Origin: Cellulomonas wangleii
GTDB lineage: Bacteria > Actinomycetota > Actinomycetes > Actinomycetales > Cellulomonadaceae
Assembly: GCF_018388445.1 (NCBI RefSeq)
Contig: NZ_CP074405.1
Span: forward strand, 1,364,001 to 1,428,000
Direction: 5' to 3'
Length of the DNA stretch: 64,000 bases
Positions 7,987 through 15,983 of the stretch are shown piece after piece. Both the position numbers and the translations under genes were made by a program. Every line of letters begins with the position of its first letter. The first letter of the stretch is position 1. The notes below the pieces were generated by a model. It saw nothing but the letters and a program-made list of their open reading frames with translations. It had not been told where the DNA came from and did not search any database.

Positions 7987-8912
7987 GCCCCCGTGTGCTG
8001 GGTGCGCTCGCCGGCCTGCTGCTGGGCAGCGGGCTGGTGCTCGTCGCGCTGCGGCTCGGCGCCCGGCGGATCACGCTCGACCAGCGGGTCGGGCCCTACC
8101 TGCGCACGCGCGGCACGTCGAGCCTGCTGCGCGCCGAGGCGGCGCGTGGTCCGTGGGCCACGGTCGACCGACTCGTGGCGCCCTTCCTGGCGGACGGGGT
8201 GCGCCTCGTCGCCCGGCTGGGGTCGCCGGCCGCCGACGTGCGGCGGCGGCTGGCGCGCGCCGGTCGTCACGAGACGGTCGAGCAGCTGCGCGCGCAGCAG
8301 GTCGTCTCGGGCGTCGTCGGGCTCGCGGTCGGGCTGCTCGCCGCCGTGGTGCTCGCCGCCACCCGGGGTGCTGCCGTGGTGCCCCTGGTCGCGCTGGTCG
8401 CCGTCTGCGGGCTCCTCGGCGCGCTGGTGCCCGACTGGCTGGTGGGGCGGCAGGTCGCCCGCCGGGAGGCGCGGCTCCTCGCGCAGATGCCCACCGTCAC
8501 CGAGCTGCTCGCGCTGGCCGTGAGCGCGGGGGAGGGAGCGACCGGCGCGCTCGAGCGCGTCGTGCGCCAGACCCACGGCGAGCTGGCCGACGAGCTCGCC
8601 CGCACCCTGGCCGACGCGCGGGCCGGTACGCCGCTGACCGGCGCCCTCCAGGCGCTCGCGGACCGGACCGGGCTCCCCGCGCTGGCGCGGTTCGCCGAAG
8701 GCGTCGCTGTCGCGGTCGAGCGCGGTTCACCCCTGGCCGACGTGCTGCGGGCGCAGGCCCAGGACGTCCGCGAGGAGGGCCGGCGAGCCCTGATGCAGAC
8801 CGGCGGGCGCAAGGAGGTGCTCATGATGGTCCCGGTGGTGTTCCTCATCCTCCCGGTGACCGTCCTGTTCGCCGTCTTCCCCAGCGCGGTGGTCCTGCGG
8901 GTGGGGTTGTGA
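7983..8912 (+). CDS. Pilus assembly protein TadC (type II secretion system F domain)
   Basis: 309-residue second GspF-type membrane platform protein. There is one N-terminal membrane helix (residues 4-21), a central hydrophobic pair (residues ~105-150), a T2SSF cytoplasmic region (TVTELLALAVSAGEGATGAL, LRAQAQDVREEGRRALMQTGGRKEVLMMVPVVF) and a C-terminal helix. Its ATG overlaps the tadB stop (ATGA). With TadB it would form the membrane core that the ATPase works on. Confidence 0.87.
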   Translation: MSPRVLGALAGLLLGSGLVLVALRLGARRITLDQRVGPYLRTRGTSSLLRAEAARGPWATVDRLVAPFLADGVRLVARLGSPAADVRRRLARAGRHETVEQLRAQQVVSGVVGLAVGLLAAVVLAATRGAAVVPLVALVAVCGLLGALVPDWLVGRQVARREARLLAQMPTVTELLALAVSAGEGATGALERVVRQTHGELADELARTLADARAGTPLTGALQALADRTGLPALARFAEGVAVAVERGSPLADVLRAQAQDVREEGRRALMQTGGRKEVLMMVPVVFLILPVTVLFAVFPSAVVLRVGL

Positions 8913-8975
8913 CCCCGGCCGCGACGAGCAGCGCGACGCCGCCCGGCGTCCGCGCGGTGACGACGGAGGTCGAGC

Positions 8976-9188
8976 ATGGCGACGAGGTTCTGGTCCCGGA
9001 CGTGGAGCGCGGCGGTGCACCGGGCGTCGGCGGGTGGTCACCCGGAGCGGGGCGACGTGCCGGGCTGGGTGCTGGTCACCCTCATGACGGCCGGTCTGGT
9101 GTCGGTGCTGTGGCTGGCCGCGGGCGACGCGCTGCAGCGGCTGTTCCTCGACGCGATCGAGGGCGTCTCGCCCGGATCGGGCACCTGA
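8976..9188 (+). CDS. Small pilin-like membrane protein of the Tad/Flp cluster
   Basis: 70-residue protein with a basic N-terminus, the motif ERGDVPGWVLVTLMTAGLV leading into one hydrophobic helix, and a short polar tail. Its position (after TadC, before TadE) and the 'GDVPGWVLVTLMTAGLV' signature fit the small Flp-pilus proteins of actinobacterial tad loci. It is the best candidate here for the pilus subunit, although no clear prepilin-peptidase Glu-5 site is visible. A GGAGG lies about 8 bases before the ATG. Confidence 0.75.
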   Translation: MATRFWSRTWSAAVHRASAGGHPERGDVPGWVLVTLMTAGLVSVLWLAAGDALQRLFLDAIEGVSPGSGT

Positions 9189-9583
9189 GGTCCGCCCCGG
9201 AACTGCGCGGCGCCGGTGACCGGGGCTCCGCGATCGTCGACTTCACGCTGGTCGGGGGCCTGGTCGTGGTGCTGTTCGCCTCCGTGCTGCAGCTCGCGCT
9301 CGTCCAGCACGTGCGCAACACCTGCGTGGACGCGGCGGCGGAGGGTGCCCGCTACGCGGCCCAGGTGGGCCGGACCCCCGCGGAGGGCGCAGCCCGCACC
9401 ACCGAGCTGCTGCGGGCGTCGCTCGCGGAGCGGTACGCGCAGGACGTGACCGCGCGACGCGTCGACGCCGCCGGGCTCGAGCTCGTCGAGGTGAGCGTCC
9501 GGGTGCCGCTGCCCGTGGTCGGTCTGCTCGGCCCGGGTGGCGTCATGCGGCTCGACGGGCACGCACCCGTGGAGTGGCCGTGA
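9185..9583 (+). CDS. TadE-like pseudopilin (start codon uncertain)
   Basis: TadE-family pseudopilin: after a short polar N-terminus, DRGSAIVDFTLVGGLVVVLFASVLQLAL is the classic TadE motif with one membrane helix, followed by an extracytoplasmic domain (ARYAAQVGRTPAEGAARTTELLRASL). No ATG, GTG or TTG lies between the previous stop and the TadE motif. The only candidate at the junction is CTG at 9185, whose last two bases enter the TGA of the upstream gene (CTGA). The nearest standard start is GTG at 9110, deep inside the previous gene in another frame. The function is clear; the start is not. Confidence 0.8.
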   Translation: MRSAPELRGAGDRGSAIVDFTLVGGLVVVLFASVLQLALVQHVRNTCVDAAAEGARYAAQVGRTPAEGAARTTELLRASLAERYAQDVTARRVDAAGLELVEVSVRVPLPVVGLLGPGGVMRLDGHAPVEWP

Positions 9584-10062
9584 CCGCCGTCGCCCGGCTC
9601 CGGCGGCGGCACCGCGCCCGGACGGCCGGACGGGACGCCGACGCGGGCAGCGCGCTCGTGGAGTTCCTCGGCATCTCGCTCGTGCTGCTGGTGCCGATCG
9701 TCTACCTCGTGCTCGTCCTCGGCCGCATCCAGGCCGCGACGTTCGCGACGGAGGGAGCCGCGCGGGAGGCGGCGCGCGTGTACGTCGTGGCGGACGACGC
9801 CCGGCAGGGCGCTGCCCGTGCGGTGACCGCCGTGGGGGTGGCGCTCGCGGACCAGGGCTTCGACGACGACCCCGCAGCGGCGCTGACCGTCCGGTGCTCG
9901 AGCGACCCGTGCCTCACGCCGGGTGCGGAGGTCGCGGCGACCGTGCAGGTCCGCGTGCCGCTGCCGTTCGTCCCGACGTTCGTGCGCGACGTGGTCCCGC
10001 TCGAGGTCCCGGTCACGGCCGAGCGGGTGGCGCCGGTCGACGCCTACCGGGCGGCGCGATGA
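9580..10062 (+). CDS. TadE/TadF-like pseudopilin
   Basis: 160-residue pseudopilin with a TadE motif (DAGSALVEFLGISLVLLVPIVYLVLVLGRIQAATFATEGAAREAAR) near the N-terminus and one membrane helix. The extracytoplasmic part holds a likely disulfide pair (RCSSDPCLTPG). The GTG at 9580 overlaps the previous stop (GTGA) and has GGAG five bases upstream; a GTG at 9574 is also in frame. It overlaps the next gene by ATGA. Confidence 0.87.
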   Translation: MTAVARLRRRHRARTAGRDADAGSALVEFLGISLVLLVPIVYLVLVLGRIQAATFATEGAAREAARVYVVADDARQGAARAVTAVGVALADQGFDDDPAAALTVRCSSDPCLTPGAEVAATVQVRVPLPFVPTFVRDVVPLEVPVTAERVAPVDAYRAAR

Positions 10063-10544
10063 GGCCGGGGGCGCCGAGCTCCTGGCGCCGCGCGCGGACG
10101 GGCGCCGGCGGTGGTGACGACAGCGGGCAGGTCATGGTCCTGTCGCTGGGATTCGCCGTCCTCGCGATCCTGCTGGTGCTGGTCGTCGCCGCGGCCACCG
10201 GGGTGCACCTGGACCGCAAGCGGCTGCTCGCGGTGGCGGACCTGGCGGCGCTCTCGGCCGCCGACCAGGTCGGCGCGCGCTACTTCGCCGAACCGGGCGA
10301 CGCGGGCGGGGTGCCGTTGACCGACGCCGCGGTACGGGCCGCGGTCGAGCAGTACGTGCGCGACCACCCGGACCCCGCCGCACGGTGGGACGCCGTCCGC
10401 GTGCTCGAGGCGTCCACGCCCGACGGGCGGACCGCCGTCGTGCGCCTGGGCGCGGTTACGCGCCCGGTGCTGGTGACGTGGGTGCTGGCGCCGTGGACCG
10501 ACGGCATCGCGCTCGAGGCCGAGGGCGCGGCACGCGCCTCGTGA
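10059..10544 (+). CDS. TadG-like/Rv3654c-like pilus-associated membrane protein
   Basis: 161-residue protein with the motif DDSGQVMVLSLGFAVLAILLVLVVAAATGVHLDRKRLLAVADLAALSAADQ, the signature of the last gene in actinobacterial tad operons (Tad-like Flp pilus protein with one membrane helix followed by 'DLAAL(S/A)AA'). The remainder is a small extracytoplasmic domain. It closes the tad operon; its ATG overlaps the upstream stop. Its role is inferred from family and position. Confidence 0.83.
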   Translation: MRPGAPSSWRRARTGAGGGDDSGQVMVLSLGFAVLAILLVLVVAAATGVHLDRKRLLAVADLAALSAADQVGARYFAEPGDAGGVPLTDAAVRAAVEQYVRDHPDPAARWDAVRVLEASTPDGRTAVVRLGAVTRPVLVTWVLAPWTDGIALEAEGAARAS

Positions 10545-10598
10545 CCCCGGGTGGGCGGACCGGGCGGTCGTGCGGGCGGCCCGTGCCGGGCGGGTGGG

Positions 10599-11663
10599 TC
10601 AGGCCGGGGCCGGACCGGTGCTGCCGCGCACGACCAGCTCGACGGGCACCACCACCGTGGTCGGCGCGGGCTCGGGGCCGTCGCCGCGGGCGTGCGCCAG
10701 GGCGTCGATGAGCGCCTGCGCCGCCAGCCGGCCCTTCGCGTCGAAGTCCTGCCGCAGGGTCGTCAGCGCCGGCCGGACGGTCTGGGCGAGGAACGAGTCG
10801 TCGAACCCCACGACGGACAGGTCGCGCGGGACCGTCAGTCCCGCCTGCTGCGCGGCGCGCACCAGCGTGGCGCCCATGAGGTCGGAGAAGCAGACGACAC
10901 CCGTGGGGCGCTGCGGGTCGGCCAGCAGCAGCTCGACGCCGGCGGCGGTGTCCGTGGCCCGGTTGTCCGGCACCTCGAGGACCCGACCGGTCAGCCCTGC
11001 GTCCGCCAGCGCCGCCAGGGCGCCCGCCGTCCGCTTGCGCGCCACCTGGGTCGGGTTGTCCGCGGACGGGTCGGCGCGCCACGCGGGGGCGGTGAGGCCC
11101 GAGTTCATCGTCAGCACCGCGATGTCGCGGTGCCCCAGGCCCACCAGGTGCTCGACCGCCGCCCGGCCGCCGCCGACGTCGTCCAGCACGATGCCCGTGC
11201 TCCCCGCCAGCGGCTCCTGGTCCACGAACACCAGGGGCAGCCGGCGCCGGGCCAGCCAGCCGACGGCCTCGGTGTCACCGGCGCACGCGTAGACCACCGC
11301 GGCGTCGATCGGCAGGTCGCGCGCGTGCAGGTGGCCACCGACGCCCGCCGCGGGGATGAGCGAGACGGACAGGCCGGTCGGCGCGAGCTCCTCGGCCAGC
11401 GCCCCGAAGAACGCGGCCGCCGCAGGGTCCCGGAACGCCTCGCCCAGGGAGTCGGTCATCACCGCGCCCACCGCGCCGGTGGACCGCCGCGCCAGCGCCC
11501 GCGCGGTCGGGTCCGGGCCGGCGTACCCGAGCTCGGCCGCCGCGGCGAGGATCCGCTCGCGCAGCGTGGCCGAGAGCTGGTCGGGGCGGGAGAACGCGTT
11601 GGACACGGTCATGCGGCTGACGCCGACCACGTCGGCGACGGTCTGCAGCGTCACGCGGCCCAT
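10599..11663 (-). CDS. LacI/GalR-family transcriptional regulator
   Basis: 354-residue repressor with an N-terminal helix-turn-helix (VTLQTVADVVGVSRMTVSNAFSRPDQLS), the hinge helix (ARALARRSTGAVG), and a periplasmic-binding-like sensor domain ending in CFSDLMGATLVRAAQQAG and VPRDLSVVGFDDSF. ATG 11663 has GGGGAC just upstream. An inverted repeat, GGTCCCCG/CGGGGACC (11679-11699), lies in its leader and could be an autoregulatory site. There is no adjacent sugar operon, so its regulon is elsewhere; the ligand is unknown. Confidence 0.92.
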   Translation of the reverse strand: MGRVTLQTVADVVGVSRMTVSNAFSRPDQLSATLRERILAAAAELGYAGPDPTARALARRSTGAVGAVMTDSLGEAFRDPAAAAFFGALAEELAPTGLSVSLIPAAGVGGHLHARDLPIDAAVVYACAGDTEAVGWLARRRLPLVFVDQEPLAGSTGIVLDDVGGGRAAVEHLVGLGHRDIAVLTMNSGLTAPAWRADPSADNPTQVARKRTAGALAALADAGLTGRVLEVPDNRATDTAAGVELLLADPQRPTGVVCFSDLMGATLVRAAQQAGLTVPRDLSVVGFDDSFLAQTVRPALTTLRQDFDAKGRLAAQALIDALAHARGDGPEPAPTTVVVPVELVVRGSTGPAPA

Positions 11664-11678
11664 GTCGTCCCCGCCCTC

Positions 11679-11699
11679 GGTCCCCGCGTCACGGGGACC
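11679..11699. promoter_or_regulatory. Inverted repeat upstream of the LacI-type gene
   Basis: GGTCCCCG (11679-11686) and CGGGGACC (11692-11699) form a perfect 8-bp inverted repeat with a 5-base centre. It lies 16 bases before the regulator start. It may be an operator or a leader hairpin; the sequence alone does not decide. Confidence 0.35.
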
Positions 11700-11728
11700 A
11701 GCGTAGGCCGCGGCGCCCGGGCGGGCCG

Positions 11729-11971
11729 TCATGCCACGGGCCGGCCGAGCCGCTCGGGGGCCGGGGTCAGCGCATCGGCCAGCCGGTGCAGCAGGCTCGC
11801 CGCCGCGAGCCGGGCGCGCGCCGTGCGCGACGGGCGCGTGCGCCGGCGTCGCGCACGACGCTCGGCGCGCAGGTCCCCGGGGCGCAGGGGGACCAGGGGG
11901 GCGTCCGCGTGGGCGCTGGTCGCGCGGATCTGGGTCGCGCGGACGCCGAAGCCGGTGCCGAAGAGGCTCAT
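11729..11971 (-). CDS. Small basic protein, hypothetical
   Basis: 80-residue Arg/Ala-rich protein of unknown function, beginning MSLFGTGFGVRATQIR. It has no membrane helix or recognised motif; an Arg cluster (ERRARRRRTRPSRTARAR) sits in the middle. Support for expression comes from upstream: GGGAG at 8-base spacing before the ATG, and a TTGACC-17-TAGCGT promoter whose -35 lies inside a perfect palindrome (12032-12045). This is the most convincing small gene between the LacI regulator and the stress protein. Confidence 0.6.
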   Translation of the reverse strand: MSLFGTGFGVRATQIRATSAHADAPLVPLRPGDLRAERRARRRRTRPSRTARARLAAASLLHRLADALTPAPERLGRPVA

Positions 11972-12015
11972 GTCGTGCTCCCATCGCTTCTGTACCGATC
12001 AAGTTGGCGAGTTCG

Positions 12016-12045
12016 ACGCTACGCCGCCTCACTTGACCGGTCAAG
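12016..12045 (-). promoter_or_regulatory. Promoter with palindromic operator over the -35
   Basis: On the minus strand TTGACC (12044-12039), 17 bases, then TAGCGT (12021-12016) make a good promoter for the small gene starting at 11971. The -35 lies within the perfect palindrome CTTGACCGGTCAAG (12032-12045). A related half-site, ACCGATCAAG, lies at 11994-12003 downstream. Two matching sites around a promoter suggest control by a dimeric repressor not encoded beside it. Confidence 0.55.
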
Positions 12046-12121
12046 AGGATGCGCGTGGCGCATCGCGCGGTTGTCCCGGGCGCGCGGCGGCGGGACGATC
12101 GAGACGTCGAGGAGGACACCC

Positions 12122-13006
12122 ATGACCGAGCACGTGGTGGCGGGGTACGACGGCTCACCCGAGGCGGTGGCCGCGGTCCGGTGGGCGGCAGGCTCTGCCC
12201 AGCGTCTGGGGCTGCCCCTGCAGGTGGTGCACGTGTGGGGCCTGGCCGGCCAGCTGGACACCCCGCCGACGCGCGCCGCGTCCGCGTACGTGCGCGACGG
12301 TGCGCGCGAGGTCGCGGAGGAGGGCGCCCAGGTCGCGCGCGAGGCCGTGCCGGGCATCGAGGTGGAGGCGGTGCTCGACGACGGGCCACCCGCCCGTGCC
12401 CTGGTCGACCGTGCCGTCGACGCGCCCCTGATCGTCCTGGGCCGGCAGGGGTCGGCGCGGCTGTCCGGCGTGCTCATGGGGTCCGTCGCCCTGGCGACGC
12501 TGCAGCACGCGCCCTGCCCGGTCGTGATCGTGCCCCGCACCAGCCCCGAGGAGGCGCCCACCGACCTCGTCGTCGTCGGTGTCGACGGGTCACGGCAGGC
12601 GCTGGGTGCCGTGGAGGCGGCCGGCCGGTACGCGGCGCGCACGGGCGCCCGCCTGCGGGTCGTCGCGTGCTGGCAGGGGCCGCTGCACGGCCGCTCCCTG
12701 GCCGACTGGGTCCGGGACCACCCCGACGTCTCGCCCGACGACGTGGCCCGGCGCGCGGCCGAGGACTCGCTCGAGCGCGCGCGGACCCTGCTGCGCGACC
12801 GGTACCCGGACGTGCAGGTCGAGACCCTGGTCGAGGAGGGTCCCGCAGCGCGCGTGCTCGCGCGCCACGCCGAGAAGGCGGACCTGCTGGTGGTCGGCAC
12901 GCGCGGCCGCAGCGGGCTGGCGGGCCTCGTGCTCGGCTCCGTGAGCCAGTGGCTCGTGGCGCGGGCGGCGTGCCCGGTGCTGGTCTCGCGCACGGTGACG
13001 CAGTGA
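12122..13006 (+). CDS. Universal stress protein with two UspA domains
   Basis: 294-residue tandem UspA protein. Each half begins with a VAGYDGS/VVGVDGS strand and ends with an ATP-binding loop: [19 protein letters not shown] in the first domain and [19 protein letters not shown] (G-2X-G-9X-G-S) in the second. Both halves look competent for ATP binding. GAGGAGG stands just before the ATG at 12122. Tandem Usp proteins in actinobacteria are typically induced by hypoxia or stationary phase; nothing in this promoter proves that here. Confidence 0.94.
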   Translation: MTEHVVAGYDGSPEAVAAVRWAAGSAQRLGLPLQVVHVWGLAGQLDTPPTRAASAYVRDGAREVAEEGAQVAREAVPGIEVEAVLDDGPPARALVDRAVDAPLIVLGRQGSARLSGVLMGSVALATLQHAPCPVVIVPRTSPEEAPTDLVVVGVDGSRQALGAVEAAGRYAARTGARLRVVACWQGPLHGRSLADWVRDHPDVSPDDVARRAAEDSLERARTLLRDRYPDVQVETLVEEGPAARVLARHAEKADLLVVGTRGRSGLAGLVLGSVSQWLVARAACPVLVSRTVTQ

Positions 13007-13035
13007 CGGCCGACGGACCGGCCCCCCGGAGCGGG

Positions 13036-13041
13036 TAGCCT
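13036..13041 (+). promoter_or_regulatory. -10 element of a likely leaderless promoter (prfB)
   Basis: TAGCCT ends eight bases before the GTG of prfB, so transcription would begin at or next to the start codon. No Shine-Dalgarno is present, in keeping with a leaderless mRNA. Confidence 0.55.
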
Positions 13042-13049
13042 GGACGGCC

Positions 13050-14165
13050 GTGGCCACCACCGACTTCCCTGCCGAGATCCGCGAGCTGCGCTCCACGCTG
13101 GAGTCGATCCAGTCGGTGAGCGACCCCACCGCGCTGCGGGAGAAGATCGCCGTGCTCTCCGAGCAGGCGTCCGCCCCCGACCTGTGGGACGACCCCGACG
13201 CGGCGCAGAAGGTCACCAGCGCGCTGTCCTCGACGCAGTCCGAGCTCGACCGCGTCACCAGGCTCGGGGGGCGCATCGACGACCTGGAGACGCTCGTCGA
13301 GATGGCCGCGGAGGAGGACGACGCCGACACGCTCGCCGAGGCCGAGGCCGAGCTCGTCAAGATCCGCAAGGACCTCGGTGAGCTCGAGGTCCGCACGCTG
13401 CTGGCCGGCAAGTACGACATCCGCGACGCGGTCGTCACGATCCGCGCGGGTGCCGGCGGCGTCGACGCGGCGGACTTCGCCGAGATGCTCATGCGCATGT
13501 ACCTGCGCTGGGCCGAGCGGCACGGGTACGCCACGTCCGTGCTCGACACGTCCTACGCCGAGGAGGCGGGGCTGAAGTCGGCGACGTTCGAGGTCAAGGC
13601 GCCCTACGCGTTCGGGCACCTGTCCGTCGAGGCCGGCACGCACCGTCTGGTCCGGATCTCCCCGTTCGACAACCAGGGTCGCCGGCAGACGTCCTTCGCC
13701 GCCGTCGAGGTGATCCCGCTCATCGAGCAGACCGACTCCATCGAGATCCCCGAGTCGGAGATCAAGGTCGACGTGTTCCGGTCCTCCGGGCCCGGCGGGC
13801 AGTCCGTCAACACCACCGACTCGGCCGTGCGCATGACCCACATCCCCACCGGGATCGTCGTGTCCATGCAGAACGAGAAGTCGCAGATCCAGAACCGTGC
13901 CGCCGCCCTGCGCGTCCTGCAGTCGCGCCTGCTCCTGCAGCGTCAGGAGGAGGAGCGGGCCGCGAAGAAGGAGATGGCGGGCGACATCAAGGCGTCGTGG
14001 GGCGACCAGATGCGCTCCTACGTGCTGCAGCCGTACCAGATGGTCAAGGACCTGCGCACGGAGCACGAGGTCGGCAACCCCGCCGCGGTGTTCGACGGTG
14101 ACATCGACGACTTCATCGAGGCCGGCATCCGCTGGCGCCGCGGGCAGCAGATCGCCGACGCCTGA
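13050..14165 (+). CDS. prfB: Peptide chain release factor 2
   Basis: 371-residue class I release factor that terminates translation at UGA and UAA. It has an N-terminal coiled-coil domain, the stop-codon-reading tripeptide SPF (RISPFD, about residue 202), and the catalytic GGQ in [13 protein letters not shown] (about residue 248), which hydrolyses peptidyl-tRNA. The frame is continuous: the in-frame UGA and +1 frameshift used by E. coli prfB for autoregulation is absent, as is usual in actinobacteria. It precedes ftsEX and smpB, a conserved order. Confidence 0.97.
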   Translation: MATTDFPAEIRELRSTLESIQSVSDPTALREKIAVLSEQASAPDLWDDPDAAQKVTSALSSTQSELDRVTRLGGRIDDLETLVEMAAEEDDADTLAEAEAELVKIRKDLGELEVRTLLAGKYDIRDAVVTIRAGAGGVDAADFAEMLMRMYLRWAERHGYATSVLDTSYAEEAGLKSATFEVKAPYAFGHLSVEAGTHRLVRISPFDNQGRRQTSFAAVEVIPLIEQTDSIEIPESEIKVDVFRSSGPGGQSVNTTDSAVRMTHIPTGIVVSMQNEKSQIQNRAAALRVLQSRLLLQRQEEERAAKKEMAGDIKASWGDQMRSYVLQPYQMVKDLRTEHEVGNPAAVFDGDIDDFIEAGIRWRRGQQIADA

Positions 14166-14200
14166 CCGGACGCCACCCGGCGTCGTGGACCGGCGTCCGG
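14166..14200 (+). terminator. Terminator-like hairpin after prfB
   Basis: CCGGACGCC (14166-14174) and GGCGTCCGG (14192-14200) form a perfect 9-bp stem directly after the prfB stop. There is no T-tract. It would separate prfB from the ftsEX transcript. Confidence 0.45.
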
Positions 14201-14367
14201 GACGGACCGGGACGAGTCGGACGGTCGTCCGTCCTGCGCGCCGATTCACAGGCGGGCGGCGGCGTGTCCTGCCCCCGTCCGGGTGAGGGCCTTCCTACCC
14301 TCGATGAGGCCCGCGGCCCGCGGGCGGCCCCGGCGACGCCCGGGGGCAGGACGAGGCGAGGTCGGTC

Positions 14368-15057
14368 GTGATCCGGTTCGAGAACGTGACGAAGGTCTAC
14401 GCGCGCGGTGCACGACCCGCGCTGGACCGGGTGTCCCTCGACGTCGAGCGCGGTGAGTTCGTCTTCCTCGTGGGTGCGTCGGGCTCCGGCAAGTCGACGT
14501 TCCTGCGTCTGGTGCTCCGTGAGGAGCGGGCGTCCGCAGGCCGGGTGTTCGTCGCGGGCAAGGAGCTCGGCACGCTGTCGAGTTGGAAGGTGCCGCACCT
14601 GCGCCGCCAGATCGGCGCGGTCTTCCAGGACTTCCGCCTGCTGCCCACGAAGACGGTCTTCGAGAACGTCGCGTTCGCGCTGCAGGTCATCGGCAAGCCG
14701 CGGCACCACATCCTCACGACGGTGCCGGACGTGCTGGACATGGTCGGCCTGGCCGGCAAGGAGAAGCGCCGCCCGCACGAGCTGTCGGGCGGTGAGCAGC
14801 AGCGTGTGGCGATCGCCCGCGCCTTCGTCAACCGGCCGGCGATCCTGCTGGCCGACGAGCCCACCGGCAACCTCGACCCGACGACGTCCCTGGGGATCAT
14901 GCGCCTGCTCGACCGCATCAACCGCACCGGCACCACCGTGGTGATGGCGACCCACGACGACGAGATCGTCGACCAGATGCGCAAGCGCGTCATCGAGCTG
15001 AGCACGGGCGAGATGGTGCGCGACCAGTCGCGCGGCGTCTACGGCTCGGACCGCTGA
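14368..15057 (+). CDS. ftsE: Cell division ATP-binding protein FtsE
   Basis: 229-residue ABC ATPase of the FtsEX complex. Walker A is [10 protein letters not shown] (residues 36-45), the signature is LSGGEQQR, Walker B is AILLADEPT, and the His-switch lies in [10 protein letters not shown]. FtsEX uses ATP to activate a cell-wall hydrolase at the septum rather than to transport a substrate. GTG 14368 opens the frame; ftsX begins 11 bases after its stop. Confidence 0.97.
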   Translation: MIRFENVTKVYARGARPALDRVSLDVERGEFVFLVGASGSGKSTFLRLVLREERASAGRVFVAGKELGTLSSWKVPHLRRQIGAVFQDFRLLPTKTVFENVAFALQVIGKPRHHILTTVPDVLDMVGLAGKEKRRPHELSGGEQQRVAIARAFVNRPAILLADEPTGNLDPTTSLGIMRLLDRINRTGTTVVMATHDDEIVDQMRKRVIELSTGEMVRDQSRGVYGSDR

Positions 15058-15068
15058 GGGGATCGGAC

Positions 15069-15983
15069 ATGCGCGCCCAGTTCATCCTCTCCGAGATCGG
15101 CATCGGCCTGCGCCGCAACCTGTCGATGACGATCTCGGTCGTCCTCGTCACGTTCGTGTGCCTCACCTTCCTGGGCGCCGCGGCGCTGCTGCAGACGCAG
15201 ATCGGGAAGATGAAGGACGACTGGTACGACAAGGTCGAGGTCTCGGTCTTCCTGTGCCCCACGGGCTCCACCGCGCCGACGTGCGCGGCCGGCGAGGTCA
15301 CCGAGGAGCAGCGGGCCGAGGTGCTCGCCGCCCTCGACGCCCCCGAGGTCGCGGACTTCGTCCAGGAGATCTACCAGGAGTCCAAGCAGCAGGCGTACGA
15401 GGCGTTCCAGGAGCAGTTCCAGGACCAGTTCTGGGCGTCGGCCGTGACGGCTGACGACATGAACTCCTCGCTGCGCATCAAGCTGAGCGACCCCGAGCAG
15501 TACCAGGTGGTCGCCGACGTCGTGTCCGGCAGGCCGGGCGTCGAGTCCGTGCAGGACCAGCGCCGCCTGTTCGACAACCTCTTCCTGGTGCTGGACCGCG
15601 CCACGTGGGCCGCAGCCGGCCTGGCGGGGATCATGCTGCTCGCGGCGGTGCTGCTCATCACGACGACGATCCGCCTCTCGGCACTCAGCCGACGCCGGGA
15701 GACGGGCATCATGCGGCTCGTCGGGGCGTCGACCCTGTTCATCCAGCTCCCGTTCATGCTCGAGGGCGCGATCGCCGCCACCCTCGGCGCCGCCATGGCG
15801 ATCGGCGGTCTGTGGCTGGGGGTCGAGTACCTCGTCACGGACTGGCTGGGCCAGTCGGTGCCGTGGATCCCGTACGTCGGGACGTCGGACGTGCTGGCGA
15901 TCGCCCCGCTGCTGATCGTCGTCGCGTTCGTCCTCGCGGCGATCTCGTCCCTGGTCACCCTGAGCCGATACACGAAGGTATGA
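15069..15983 (+). CDS. ftsX: Cell division protein FtsX
   Basis: 304-residue permease-like partner of FtsE. One N-terminal membrane helix (ISVVLVTFVCLTFLGAAALL) is followed by a large extracytoplasmic domain (about residues 45-180, with a Cys pair in LCPTGSTAPTC), then three C-terminal helices. The outer domain is the part that contacts the peptidoglycan hydrolase in characterised FtsX proteins. Its stop overlaps the ATG of the M23 gene, so FtsX and its probable hydrolase are made together. Confidence 0.96.
   Translation: MRAQFILSEIGIGLRRNLSMTISVVLVTFVCLTFLGAAALLQTQIGKMKDDWYDKVEVSVFLCPTGSTAPTCAAGEVTEEQRAEVLAALDAPEVADFVQEIYQESKQQAYEAFQEQFQDQFWASAVTADDMNSSLRIKLSDPEQYQVVADVVSGRPGVESVQDQRRLFDNLFLVLDRATWAAAGLAGIMLLAAVLLITTTIRLSALSRRRETGIMRLVGASTLFIQLPFMLEGAIAATLGAAMAIGGLWLGVEYLVTDWLGQSVPWIPYVGTSDVLAIAPLLIVVAFVLAAISSLVTLSRYTKV

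Noticed and set aside
13050-13150. Programmed frameshift in prfB
   Set aside because: The frame is continuous from GTG 13050 and has no early in-frame UGA.
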